From Corynebacterium mustelae (GTDB lineage Bacteria > Actinomycetota > Actinomycetes > Mycobacteriales > Mycobacteriaceae): a DNA stretch of 64,000 nt. The stretch is taken from positions 1,612,001 to 1,676,000 of the forward strand of contig NZ_CP011542.1 of the NCBI RefSeq assembly GCF_001020985.1, read 5' to 3'. Each line of letters opens with the position of its first letter. Position 1 is the stretch's first letter. Position numbers and translations under genes: made by a program. Below are positions 20,593 to 33,553 of the stretch, piece by piece. The notes under the pieces were generated by a model. The model did not search any database. It was given only the letters and a program-made list of their open reading frames with translations, and had not been told where the DNA came from.

Positions 20593-21387
20593 ATGAAAAA
20601 GCACCGAAAGAGCCTTTTGAAAAAGCGTCGGTGGCCGCAGACAGCTGATGGTGGCTACAAGGAAATCCCGCTTTCGTTCGACATTGACTGGTGTAATGCC
20701 TCACGATATTGCAAAGGGCTGCCGAACTTCGGATACCCCGTGGAACCTGCGTTGGCAGTTGAGGCGAATGGACCCCGGCGGCTCTTTGTGGGGAATATCC
20801 ACGTAGGTGGTGGTTTCGACACAATATGGCAAGAGTTCGTGCTGGGGTATTCCGAACTTAGGATCTGGCCGATGATAATCACGGACGATTTTGATCCGAC
20901 CGTTACCTGCCAACTCGACAGCGTTGGGATTTCTTCTTCCACACTGGAAGCTTTTATGGAATTAACGCGGCTGCACGATCTCACATTTTTCGGTTTAGCG
21001 GCTGGCTGTGAAACCAATTCGGAGTTTAGCTATATCCCACCCGATATCGGTTCTGGCGAAAAGCTCCTAACAGTTGCCGCATACTCGCCAGCAGATGTTC
21101 CGGCGCACATAGGGTGGATCGGTGCCGGGCATCGAGGAATTTCACCCGCAATAATTTCTTCTGTTCTTGCCAGTTGGCAGGAGCGCTTCGGAGCGGTTCT
21201 CATGGCAATGGGAAATAACTGTCTTAAACTTCAGGTCCCTAAATTGCAGCTTTCAACTGAACAGGAAAACCTGCTTGCTTTGGAACATCAACTTTTATGT
21301 CCAGACCTGAAGCTAGATTCGCCGGAAACAAAAGCGAACTACAGCCGCACAGTTCTTAAGAGCCGGAACTGGATTTTCCGCTGGTAA
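20593..21387 (+). CDS. DUF4253 domain protein
   Basis: A 264-residue protein. Its C-terminal ~110 residues carry DUF4253 features: GWIGAGHRGISPAIISSV, SWQERFGAVLMAMG, an EHQLLCPD segment and a final W-F-R-W. DUF4253 has no known activity; I recall it mainly in soluble actinobacterial proteins, sometimes near SUKH-type immunity genes. The N-terminus is very basic (MKKHRKSLLKKRR) and no ribosome binding site precedes it, so the true start may be later, before KEIPLSFDIDW. It follows the HEAT-like gene. Confidence 0.75.
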   Translation: MKKHRKSLLKKRRWPQTADGGYKEIPLSFDIDWCNASRYCKGLPNFGYPVEPALAVEANGPRRLFVGNIHVGGGFDTIWQEFVLGYSELRIWPMIITDDFDPTVTCQLDSVGISSSTLEAFMELTRLHDLTFFGLAAGCETNSEFSYIPPDIGSGEKLLTVAAYSPADVPAHIGWIGAGHRGISPAIISSVLASWQERFGAVLMAMGNNCLKLQVPKLQLSTEQENLLALEHQLLCPDLKLDSPETKANYSRTVLKSRNWIFRW

Positions 21388-21515
21388 TTACGCGGAAAAA
21401 CAGTAGTGGATTTTGTGGTACGTAAGCGCGGCAGCATGATGGTGATCGCGTTTCTTCAAGGCTGCGTCGAAAAGCATTCGGAAAGTTTAAGACCAATCGA
21501 CTAGGGTAATCCGGT

Positions 21516-21692
21516 ATGAGTATGGATCCGAAATTGCTTGAGGTATTGGCTTGTCCACGTGACAAAGGGCCGCTGGAATATATCGAAGAAGAACAAGTTC
21601 TTGTAAATCCGCGCCTCAAGATTGCCTATCGCATTGATGATGGGATCCCAGTGATGCTTTCTGATGAAGCAATCGACTGGCCGAAAAAGTAG
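21516..21692 (+). CDS. Trm112-family small protein
   Basis: A 58-residue protein (starts MSMDPKLLEVLACPRDKGPL, later YRIDDGIPVMLSDEA) matching the Trm112/UPF0434 family. Eukaryotic Trm112 activates SAM methyltransferases; bacterial roles are unclear. The first cysteine of the usual zinc ribbon is present (ACPRDKG), but the second Cys pair is absent. An ATG at 21522 is an alternative start. TAGGGT (21502-21507) lies 8 bases before ATG 21516, so a leaderless mRNA is possible. tyrS follows after 37 bases. Confidence 0.88.
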   Translation: MSMDPKLLEVLACPRDKGPLEYIEEEQVLVNPRLKIAYRIDDGIPVMLSDEAIDWPKK

Positions 21693-21729
21693 GAAAACGC
21701 TCCATACTGTTTAGAAAGACTTCAAGAAT

Positions 21730-22986
21730 ATGAATATCATCGATGAGCTCTCGTGGCGTGGCCTCATCAACCAATCCACTGATCTGGAAGAATTACGTCA
21801 AGCATGTGAATCTCCGATCACCCTTTATTGCGGTTTTGACCCGACCGGTGCTTCGTTGCACGCTGGTCACCTCGTTCCGCTCATCATGTTAAAGCGGTTT
21901 CAACAAGCTGGGCATCGGATCATTACACTCGCCGGTGGTGCCACCGGAATGATCGGCGATCCTCGTGATGTAGGGGAACGGTCCATGCTCTCCGACGCAG
22001 AAGTGCAAGTGAACGTTGAGTCGATCAAAGAACAGATTCGCAGGTTCATTGATTATGCCGAGGATAAAGCAATCATGGTGAACAATGCTGATTGGCTTGG
22101 CAAAATGAGCCTGATCGAGTTCCTTCGGGATCTTGGCAAAAACTTCTCGTTGAACACCATGCTTGATCGTGACACAGTCAAACGACGCTTGGAAAACGAT
22201 GGCATTTCCTACACTGAATTTTCCTACATGCTACTGCAATCCTACGACTACGTGCACCTTAATCGGCAGTACAATTGTGTACTGCAGATTGGCGGCGGGG
22301 ATCAATGGGGGAACATTGTGTCCGGCGTCGACCTTAACCGTCGCATGAACCAGAAGAAAGTTCATGCACTCACGGTCCCATTGGTCACTGACGCTTCCGG
22401 TGCGAAGTTTGGTAAATCCACAGGCGGCGGAAAACTATGGCTCGATCCGGAACTTACGTCCCCCTATTCTTGGTACCAGTATTTCCTTAACGCTGGCGAC
22501 ACAGTGGTTATTGACTACCTGCGGTGGTTCACATTCCTAAGCCAAGACGAAATCGTGGAATATGAAACTGCGGTTGCTGAGCGCCCACACCTTCGCGAGG
22601 CCCAACGCCGACTTGCACAGGAAATGACTACTTTGGTGCACGGTGCAGCGGCAACTGAAGCAGTTGAACTTGCGGCGCAAGCGCTTTTTGGTCGCGCCGA
22701 TATCAGTGAATTGGATGAATCTACATTGCGTGGAGTGCTCTCTGAAACCCCGATAGCCGAAATCGGAGCAGAAGATCCTCGTAGCATCACGGATCTTTTG
22801 GTTGCAACAGGCTTAGCCAACTCAAAAGGCGCAGCCCGACGTACCATCAAAGAAGGAGGCGCCTACGCGAATAACGTTCGGATCGATTCGGATACGTGGG
22901 AGCCTGCCGCATCAGATTTGTTGCATGGTAATTGGTTAGTTTTACGCAAGGGGAAAAAGAACTTTGCCGGAGTGCGATTTGTCTAG
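21730..22986 (+). CDS. tyrS: Tyrosyl-tRNA synthetase
   Basis: A 418-residue class I synthetase for tRNA-Tyr. The HIGH-like motif is HAGHL ([13 protein letters not shown]), the KMSKS-like motif is KFGKSTGGG, and the C-terminal S4 RNA-binding domain contains [16 protein letters not shown]. Length matches the bacterial TyrS family. A terminator follows. Confidence 0.97.
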   Translation: MNIIDELSWRGLINQSTDLEELRQACESPITLYCGFDPTGASLHAGHLVPLIMLKRFQQAGHRIITLAGGATGMIGDPRDVGERSMLSDAEVQVNVESIKEQIRRFIDYAEDKAIMVNNADWLGKMSLIEFLRDLGKNFSLNTMLDRDTVKRRLENDGISYTEFSYMLLQSYDYVHLNRQYNCVLQIGGGDQWGNIVSGVDLNRRMNQKKVHALTVPLVTDASGAKFGKSTGGGKLWLDPELTSPYSWYQYFLNAGDTVVIDYLRWFTFLSQDEIVEYETAVAERPHLREAQRRLAQEMTTLVHGAAATEAVELAAQALFGRADISELDESTLRGVLSETPIAEIGAEDPRSITDLLVATGLANSKGAARRTIKEGGAYANNVRIDSDTWEPAASDLLHGNWLVLRKGKKNFAGVRFV

Positions 22987-23017
22987 CCCAACCACACTTT
23001 AAGGTCCTGAACTGCAT

Positions 23018-23062
23018 AAGCGGTGACTATTGGGATATCAATAGTCACCGCTTTACCTTTTT
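23018..23062 (+). terminator. Terminator of tyrS
   Basis: A perfect 15-bp stem, AAGCGGTGACTATTG (23018-23032) with CAATAGTCACCGCTT (23039-23053), loop GGATAT, then TTACCTTTTT. Confidence 0.9.
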
Positions 23063-23174
23063 GCTGAATCATGCGTTTTCGTTCATTGCTTGGGCTTTCT
23101 CAACCGAACGATTGATTGGTAAAACAACCAGTTCGGTAATGCGGATTCTGCTTGCGTTCACGCAAAATATTGTT

Positions 23175-23588
23175 ATGCAAAAACTATTCGCCTCTGCTGC
23201 GTCGTATACAGTGCTTGGTTTACTTGCTGGTGTTTTCTACCGTGAGTTCACACGTGCCCAAGATTTCGTAGGGGTAACCCGGCTTTCCACCCTTCACACC
23301 CACTTACTTGTTCTAGGAACAATTATGTTCCTAGTCCTCCTTGCGCTCTCCGCAGTATTCAAACTGCATGAACATAAGCAGTTCACCATTTTCTTTATCG
23401 TCTACAACGTAGGTGTTCTTTGGACCACCGCATTCATGGTAGTCAAAGGAATTAATCAAGTGCTCGAACCGAATTTCACGATGTCACCAGCCTTAGCAGG
23501 AGTTTCAGGGTTCGGACACATCATCTTGACGATTGGTTTCTTCCAATTATTCATGATTCTGGGCAAACAGCTGAAGAAGTATTCGTAA
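23175..23588 (+). CDS. DUF2871 integral membrane protein
   Basis: A 137-residue protein with four predicted membrane helices (about 7-22, 42-65, 72-92, 108-130). STLHTHLLVLGTIMFLVLL and GHIILTIGFFQLF match the DUF2871 family, whose two conserved His in HTH and GH could bind a cofactor or metal; function unknown. I chose ATG 23175 because the upstream sequence is the tyrS end plus terminator; ATG 23139 is an alternative. No ribosome binding site was seen, so the mRNA may be leaderless. Confidence 0.8.
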   Translation: MQKLFASAASYTVLGLLAGVFYREFTRAQDFVGVTRLSTLHTHLLVLGTIMFLVLLALSAVFKLHEHKQFTIFFIVYNVGVLWTTAFMVVKGINQVLEPNFTMSPALAGVSGFGHIILTIGFFQLFMILGKQLKKYS

Positions 23589-23606
23589 CTTGATTTGCAG
23601 GTGTAG

Positions 23607-23656
23607 GTGGCCGTTGAAATGCGCTTGAGAGCTTTTCGACGGCCACTGATTTGTTT
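23607..23656 (+). terminator. Terminator after the DUF2871 gene
   Basis: GTGGCCGTTGAAA (23607-23619) pairs with TTTTCGACGGCCAC (23633-23646) with one G-T wobble, followed by TGATTTGTTTT. It isolates the rrn promoter from upstream transcription. Confidence 0.75.
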
Positions 23657-23780
23657 TGGATCCATTCTTCGTATTGATTTTATGGTGTTGTGCTGGGGGT
23701 TTGTTGTTTGTTGTGGGGGTGTGTAAGTTATAGCGAGTCGCCGGCGGTGCTGGTGGTGTGGGAATCTTATCTTGTTGGGG

Positions 23781-23810
23781 TTGACGTTTGTGTTGGTCTT
23801 GGGGTAGGGT
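23781..23810 (+). promoter_or_regulatory. rrn promoter
   Basis: TTGACG (23781-23786), an 18-base spacer and TAGGGT (23805-23810), about 400 bases before 16S. It is the strongest sigma-A-type match in the region. Confidence 0.65.
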
Positions 23811-23872
23811 TTTCGGTTATTGTCTCCATTTTTATTCTGCGCGTTGTTTGTGTGGGGTGGGGTGGTGGTCAT

Positions 23873-23895
23873 GTTGTTTGAGAACTCAATAGTGT
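23873..23895 (+). promoter_or_regulatory. rrn leader BoxA-like antitermination element
   Basis: TTTGAGAACTCAATAGTGTG closely matches the conserved actinobacterial rrn leader motif used for Nus-factor antitermination. A diverged copy recurs before 23S at 26036-26054. Confidence 0.7.
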
Positions 23896-24217
23896 GCCAA
23901 TGTACTTTTGTTTTTTTGGTTGTTTTCTTGTTGTTTTTTGTTGTGGCTTTTGGTTGTGGCTGGCAAGTGTGGCTTGCTTGTTAAATGACTAGCTGTGCAG
24001 AAGATGATGGGTTGATGGCTTGTTGTTTTTTGTTGGTTTCTTTGCTTATGTTGTGATTTTTGTCCAACGTGGTGAGGGGACTGTTTTTGTTTTTTGGATG
24101 ATCAATTTTTTTGATGGCGGTTGGTTTTGGCTGATCGTTGTTTTTTGTTGGTTGTTTGTTTTTTGCTGGTTTTGGGCTTTTCGCAGAGCCGTGCAGGAAT
24201 TGTTTTTGTTCTTGTTT

Positions 24218-29260
<5,043 letters not shown>

Positions 29261-29358
29261 AAACAACCCAAACAAAACAAACACAAAAAACCGCGTCCAC
29301 TACACAGTATCTGACACAACACCACCACAAAACAAAAACAACAATAATAATAATGATC

Positions 29359-29477
29359 GTGTCGGTGGCAATAGCGTCGGGGACACGCCCGGACCCATCC
29401 CGAACCCGGAAGCTAAGCCCGACAGCGCTGATGGTACTGCAAACGGAAGTTTGTGGGAGAGTAAGACACCGCCGACC
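29359..29477 (+). rRNA. 5S ribosomal RNA
   Basis: GTGTCGGTGGCAATAGCGTC at the 5' side pairs with GACACCGCCGAC at the 3' side, with the core CACGCCCGGACCCATCCCGA between. Length is about 119 bases, about 100 bases after 23S. Confidence 0.92.
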
Positions 29478-29498
29478 AAAAAACTTAACAGTGAACAA

Positions 29499-29555
29499 GA
29501 AAGCGTGATGTATCGATAAACCCACAACGGAAATCAATACATCACGCTTTCGTTT
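29499..29555 (+). terminator. rrn terminator
   Basis: A perfect 15-bp stem, GAAAGCGTGATGTAT (29499-29513) with ATACATCACGCTTTC (29537-29551), a 23-base loop, then GTTT. Confidence 0.8.
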
Positions 29556-29577
29556 ATGCACAAGAAACAGGAAAAAC

Positions 29578-30543
29578 ATGGCAGATCACAACAAGAGTCG
29601 GTCTTCCCACTCACGAGGCAATCATGATTCGGATCGCCATGGCGGTTCCTCTCGATCTGGTGATTTCAAGAAGCGCAACCACCAGCGTTCTTTTAATAAA
29701 GATCGAGATCGCCGAGAAGAGGGCTTTGGCGGGGAGACAGGTCGCCGCGATGATAGGAATCGAGGTCGCCGCCACGGTTCGGATGACCGTCGCCACTCAA
29801 ATCGCGGTGGCTCAAAGCGGAACAAATCTGTGATTCATGCACAACGTCCAGGCTATCGGGAAGAGCGCATTAATAAGCGGGTTAACGAGCCTGATCTGCC
29901 GTCAGATCTCGACATTCGTGATTTGGATCCGCTAGTTTTGCAAGATTTGAAAGTGCTTTCTAAAGAAAATAGTACGGCTGTTGCAAAGCACATGCTTATG
30001 GCAGCACTGTTGATGGAAGATGATCCACAATTAGCGCTACGTCATGCTCGCACTGCAAAGGACCGCGCTGGCCGAGTTTCAGTTGTGCGTGAAACCTGCG
30101 GAATCGCAGCCTATCATGCTGGCGAGTGGAAGGAAGCTTTATCGGAACTACGTGCTGCTAGGCGGATGAGCGGCGGACCTGGACTACTAGCTGTCATGGC
30201 TGATTGCGAGCGTGGGCTAGGTCGGCCAGAAAAGGCCATTGAACTGGCGAAGACAGAAGATTTAAGTTCGCTTTCAATTGCTGATCGAATTGAGTTGGGT
30301 ATTGTTGTGTCTGGGGCACGGCAGGATTTAGGGCAGGTAGATTCGGCAATTATAGCTTTAGAAGAACTAAAACCTGATCCATCTAAGATCGCACTGTCCT
30401 GGGCTCGGTTGTCCTATGCCTATGCGGATGCGTTGCTTGCGGCAGGACGGGTACCAGAGGCACGGACATGGTTTGAAAACGCTGCTGCTCAAGATCCAGA
30501 CGAGTATCTAGATGCACGGGAACGAATTGCTGAGCTTAATTAG
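29578..30543 (+). CDS. TPR protein with a long basic, disordered N-terminus
   Basis: A 321-residue protein. Residues 1-95 are low-complexity and rich in Arg, Asp, Gly, Ser and His (for example RRDDRNRGRRHGSDDRR), the composition of RNA-binding disordered regions. From about 105 the protein is helical with TPR-like units (ACGIAAYHAGEWKEALSEL is approximate for residues 173-190; SYAYADALLAAGRVPEARTW is near 280). It matches the position of Rv1691 in M. tuberculosis, upstream of the HAD phosphatase and tlyA. AGGA precedes ATG 29578. An RNA-related role is inference. Confidence 0.85.
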   Translation: MADHNKSRSSHSRGNHDSDRHGGSSRSGDFKKRNHQRSFNKDRDRREEGFGGETGRRDDRNRGRRHGSDDRRHSNRGGSKRNKSVIHAQRPGYREERINKRVNEPDLPSDLDIRDLDPLVLQDLKVLSKENSTAVAKHMLMAALLMEDDPQLALRHARTAKDRAGRVSVVRETCGIAAYHAGEWKEALSELRAARRMSGGPGLLAVMADCERGLGRPEKAIELAKTEDLSSLSIADRIELGIVVSGARQDLGQVDSAIIALEELKPDPSKIALSWARLSYAYADALLAAGRVPEARTWFENAAAQDPDEYLDARERIAELN

Positions 30544-30569
30544 AGATTTGTTCTTGTAGGATATTGGTT

Positions 30570-31559
30570 ATGAATTCAACAGTGCTTGATCGCTACGACA
30601 GCTTGCTTTTTGATTTGGACGGTACAGTTTGGGAAGGCGGCAGGCTCTTGCCGCACGCGGAATCTCTGTTGAATTCGTCGCAGATTCCGGTGATGTACAT
30701 AACCAATAATGCTTCCCGAGGCCCAGAAGCCGTGGCCGAGATACTGAAATCTTTGGGTGTGTCTGCTACGGAACAACAGGTATTAACCTCCGCTCAGGCA
30801 GCTATAGACTTGGCACTTTTAAATCTCGAACCTGGTGCTTCGGTCTATGTGTTGGGTGCGGAATCGTTTAAGACCTTGGCAGTCCAGGCCGGTTTTCGTG
30901 TAGTAGATTCCGCCGATGATAGTCCCGCAGCGGTTCTTCACGGACATAATCCTGAAACAGGCTGGTCACAGCTTTCTGAGGCAGCATTGAGTATTCAACG
31001 CGGTGCGTTGTATTTTGCTTCAAACTTGGACACGACTTTGCCGATGGAACGTGGGTTGATGGTGGGAAACGGTTCTATGGTTGCGGCAGTGGTCGCAGCC
31101 ACCGGAGTGCATCCAACTTCAGCGGGCAAACCTGAGCCAGCAATGTTTCAGTCAGCTGCGCGGCGGCTTTCTTCTGAGAGGCCGCTGGCTGTAGGAGATC
31201 GGCTGAACACTGATATTGCAGGTGGCGTCGCTGCCGGGATGGACACATTTCATGTACTAACCGGTGTTTCTAAGCATTGGTCTCTAGTGTATGCCCCTGT
31301 AACGCAGCGCCCTACATACGTTGCCAAGGATCTCTCAAGTTTATCGTTGGCTCCGGAACTGCTGATGCCTGGTATCCAAGGTGACTATCGCGTAACTCTT
31401 GATGGTAAAGATATTCGCATTGCCGAAGGTAGTGGAAACCCAGAAGCCGCGCTTCGCAGTGTGTTGTCACTGGCTTGGCGTGACGGTTTTACATTTGATG
31501 GAAAAGTCATCGCAGATGGTGAAAAAGCTGAAAAAGCCTTGAAATTGTGGGGGGCCTAA
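30570..31559 (+). CDS. HAD-IIA family phosphatase (glycerol-3-phosphate phosphatase-like)
   Basis: A 329-residue HAD hydrolase. Motif I is LFDLDGTVWEGG with the nucleophile Asp, motif II is YITNNASR, the conserved Lys is in SAGKPEPAMF, and motif IV is VGDRLNTDIAGG. A C-terminal domain of about 80 residues follows. The M. tuberculosis counterpart at this position, Rv1692, is a glycerol-3-phosphate phosphatase; the same substrate is likely. AGGA lies 8 bases before ATG 30570, preferred over TTG 30564. The stop overlaps the next start (TAATG). Confidence 0.88.
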   Translation: MNSTVLDRYDSLLFDLDGTVWEGGRLLPHAESLLNSSQIPVMYITNNASRGPEAVAEILKSLGVSATEQQVLTSAQAAIDLALLNLEPGASVYVLGAESFKTLAVQAGFRVVDSADDSPAAVLHGHNPETGWSQLSEAALSIQRGALYFASNLDTTLPMERGLMVGNGSMVAAVVAATGVHPTSAGKPEPAMFQSAARRLSSERPLAVGDRLNTDIAGGVAAGMDTFHVLTGVSKHWSLVYAPVTQRPTYVAKDLSSLSLAPELLMPGIQGDYRVTLDGKDIRIAEGSGNPEAALRSVLSLAWRDGFTFDGKVIADGEKAEKALKLWGA

Positions 31560-31726
31560 TGACTTCTCCGAAGCCTACGCCGCTATCTGTTGTTCAGGGT
31601 GTGCAGTCGCCAACGGAGATCGTCGAAAAGCTAAATGTTATTCTTGATCAGCCGGTTAATTCGCTATCGGAGGAGGCACAACAACTATCTGCAGCCCACG
31701 ATGTGCTCCAACAAGCATTGCAATAA
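31559..31726 (+). CDS. Conserved 55-residue protein between HAD phosphatase and tlyA
   Basis: Starts MTSPKPTPLSVVQGVQSPTE and continues with an acidic, helical second half (LSEEAQQLSAAHDVLQQALQ). Its ATG overlaps the preceding stop by one base, and tlyA begins 17 bases later, so it is translated within the operon. M. tuberculosis has a gene of the same size at this place (Rv1693). No function is known. Confidence 0.88.
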   Translation: MTSPKPTPLSVVQGVQSPTEIVEKLNVILDQPVNSLSEEAQQLSAAHDVLQQALQ

Positions 31727-31742
31727 GTAAGGAATTCGGTTA

Positions 31743-32564
31743 ATGGCTTCACTTAAACGCTTGGATGCTGAATTGGTGCGTCGTAAAATTGTCCGATCAC
31801 GGGAGCATGCACAGAAATTAATCAAGGAAGAACGGGTTTTCGTTCAAGGGATTCTAGCAACAAAACCCGCAACTCAAGTCTCTTCGGATGTATCTATTCG
31901 GATTGAGGGTGAGGCTAGTGAGGATTGGGCATCGCGGGGAGCGCACAAGTTACTTGGAGCATTACGTGAATTCGAGCCTCTAGGGCTAAGCATTGCGGGT
32001 AAGAAAGTAGTAGATGCAGGCGCATCTACAGGGGGGTTTACTGATGTTTTACTGCGGCGTGGTGCACAAGAGGTCGTTGCAGTTGATGTTGGTTACGGTC
32101 AGTTAATCTGGCGTCTTGCTAATGACCCTAAGGTCACGGTAGTGGACCGAACCAATATTCGTAATCTGACCGAAGAAACATGTGGTGGTTTGTGCGACAT
32201 GATGGTCGGTGACTTGTCGTTTATTTCTTTAAAACTCGTACTGCCTGCAATCGCGAATTGCCTCAAAGACGGTGCTGATTTGCTGCCAATGGTAAAACCG
32301 CAATTTGAGGTAGGCAAAGATCGATTAGGAGCTGGCGGCGTTGTACGCAGCGCTGACTTGCGTATGAAAGCCACCGCAGAAGTTGCTGCATTTGCTCAGG
32401 AGCTAGGGTTATCCTTGAAACGGGTGGTTGCTTCTCCATTACCGGGACCTAGCGGCAATGTGGAGTATTTCCTGTGGCTAGTCAAGGATGGTGGTGCCAC
32501 GATGATGGACTCCGAGCAACTACAACAAATGGTTGCTGCGGCTGTGTCGGAAGGACCTCAGTAA
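31743..32564 (+). CDS. tlyA: TlyA-family 2'-O-methyltransferase (16S/23S rRNA)
   Basis: A 273-residue protein with an N-terminal S4 RNA-binding domain (RLDAELVRRKIVRSREHAQK) and a FtsJ/RrmJ-like methyltransferase domain. The SAM motif is VVDAGASTGGFTDVLLRRG, and GDLSFISLKLV and KPQFEVGKD carry catalytic residues. In mycobacteria TlyA methylates riboses in 16S and 23S rRNA and affects capreomycin sensitivity. The stop overlaps the nadK start (TAATG). Confidence 0.94.
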   Translation: MASLKRLDAELVRRKIVRSREHAQKLIKEERVFVQGILATKPATQVSSDVSIRIEGEASEDWASRGAHKLLGALREFEPLGLSIAGKKVVDAGASTGGFTDVLLRRGAQEVVAVDVGYGQLIWRLANDPKVTVVDRTNIRNLTEETCGGLCDMMVGDLSFISLKLVLPAIANCLKDGADLLPMVKPQFEVGKDRLGAGGVVRSADLRMKATAEVAAFAQELGLSLKRVVASPLPGPSGNVEYFLWLVKDGGATMMDSEQLQQMVAAAVSEGPQ

Positions 32565-33502
32565 TGGTCGAAGATTCTAGTACTCCTCGTAAGGTTCTAT
32601 TAGTTCCGCATTCTGGTCGGCGGTCAAACGTTGCTACAGCGGCGCTTGCGGCAGAATTGCTTTACGACGCCAATATCGCGGTTCGTATTTTGGTTCATGA
32701 AAAGGACCAAATCATCCCAACACACCCGATTCTTAGTCTGTTTGAAAAAACATCCCATTGTCCTGAAGCCGTAGATGGGGTCGATTTTGTATTGGTCATG
32801 GGCGGTGACGGTACCTTCTTGCGGGCAGCCGACTTGGCTCATCATGCCGACCTTCCTGTTCTGGGCATTAATTTGGGACATATCGGATTCCTTGCCGAAT
32901 GGGAGCGAGATTCCCTTGATGAAGCCGTGAAGCGTGTTATTAGTGGCGAGTTTCGTATTGAGGAACGAATGACAATCGATGTGGAAGTCCACAATGCAGA
33001 AGGAGATTTGATCGGAACAGGCTGGGCGCTTAATGAAGTAAGCGTAGAAAACCAGAATCGCAGTGGTGTATTGGATGCAATTTTAGAAGTTGATGGCCGT
33101 CCGGTTAATGCGTTTGGCTGTGATGGAATTTTGGTTTCAACTCCAACCGGTTCAACAGCTTATGCATTTTCCGCTGGTGGACCGGTTCTATGGCCGGAAT
33201 TGGATGCGATTTTGGTAGTTCCAAATAACGCGCATGCGCTGTTTACCAAACCACTTGTAGTTAGCCCACAATCAGTTGTGGCAATCGAATCCCGGTCTGA
33301 ATCATTCCCAGCCGTAGTTGTGATGGATGGATTTCGTAGAATCGACATGCCTCCTGGCTCCCGAGTGGAAGTTATACGGGGTAAGCGGAGTATTAAATGG
33401 GTGCGATTGGATCAACGCCCCTTTACTGACCGGCTAGTTTCTAAACTTCGGTTGCCGGTGGATGGTTGGCGCGGGCCAGCAAAGAAACGAAACACGCCCT
33501 GA
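32564..33502 (+). CDS. nadK: NAD kinase
   Basis: A 312-residue enzyme that phosphorylates NAD to NADP. The GGDGT motif (80-84, VMGGDGTFLRAADLA) and LGHIGFLAEW are intact, as is TPTGSTAYAFSAGGPV. ATG 32564 overlaps the tlyA stop; the frame is open further upstream but that would lie inside tlyA. recN follows with a possible SOS promoter near this stop. Confidence 0.95.
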   Translation: MVEDSSTPRKVLLVPHSGRRSNVATAALAAELLYDANIAVRILVHEKDQIIPTHPILSLFEKTSHCPEAVDGVDFVLVMGGDGTFLRAADLAHHADLPVLGINLGHIGFLAEWERDSLDEAVKRVISGEFRIEERMTIDVEVHNAEGDLIGTGWALNEVSVENQNRSGVLDAILEVDGRPVNAFGCDGILVSTPTGSTAYAFSAGGPVLWPELDAILVVPNNAHALFTKPLVVSPQSVVAIESRSESFPAVVVMDGFRRIDMPPGSRVEVIRGKRSIKWVRLDQRPFTDRLVSKLRLPVDGWRGPAKKRNTP

Positions 33503-33506
33503 TACT

Positions 33507-33522
33507 TAGTACAAATGTTCGC
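33507..33522 (+). promoter_or_regulatory. Candidate LexA (SOS) box of recN
   Basis: TAGTACAAATGTTCGC matches the actinobacterial SOS box form TCGAACnnnnGTTCGA at 9 of its 12 fixed positions, with one perfect half-site. It lies about 20 bases before TACCAT (33542-33547) and 32 bases before recN, where LexA would block the promoter. Confidence 0.6.
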
Positions 33523-33553
33523 AGTAAAAGCGAAGCTGCGGTACCATGTTGAC

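Larger units (their letters stand above)
23657..24217 (+). promoter_or_regulatory. rrn promoter and leader region
   Basis: About 560 bases, strongly G/T-rich on the plus strand, with no protein gene. It holds the -35/-10 pair at 23781-23810, a BoxA-like element at 23873-23895 and a transcribed leader up to 16S. Open frames here are artefacts of the G/T bias. Confidence 0.7.
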
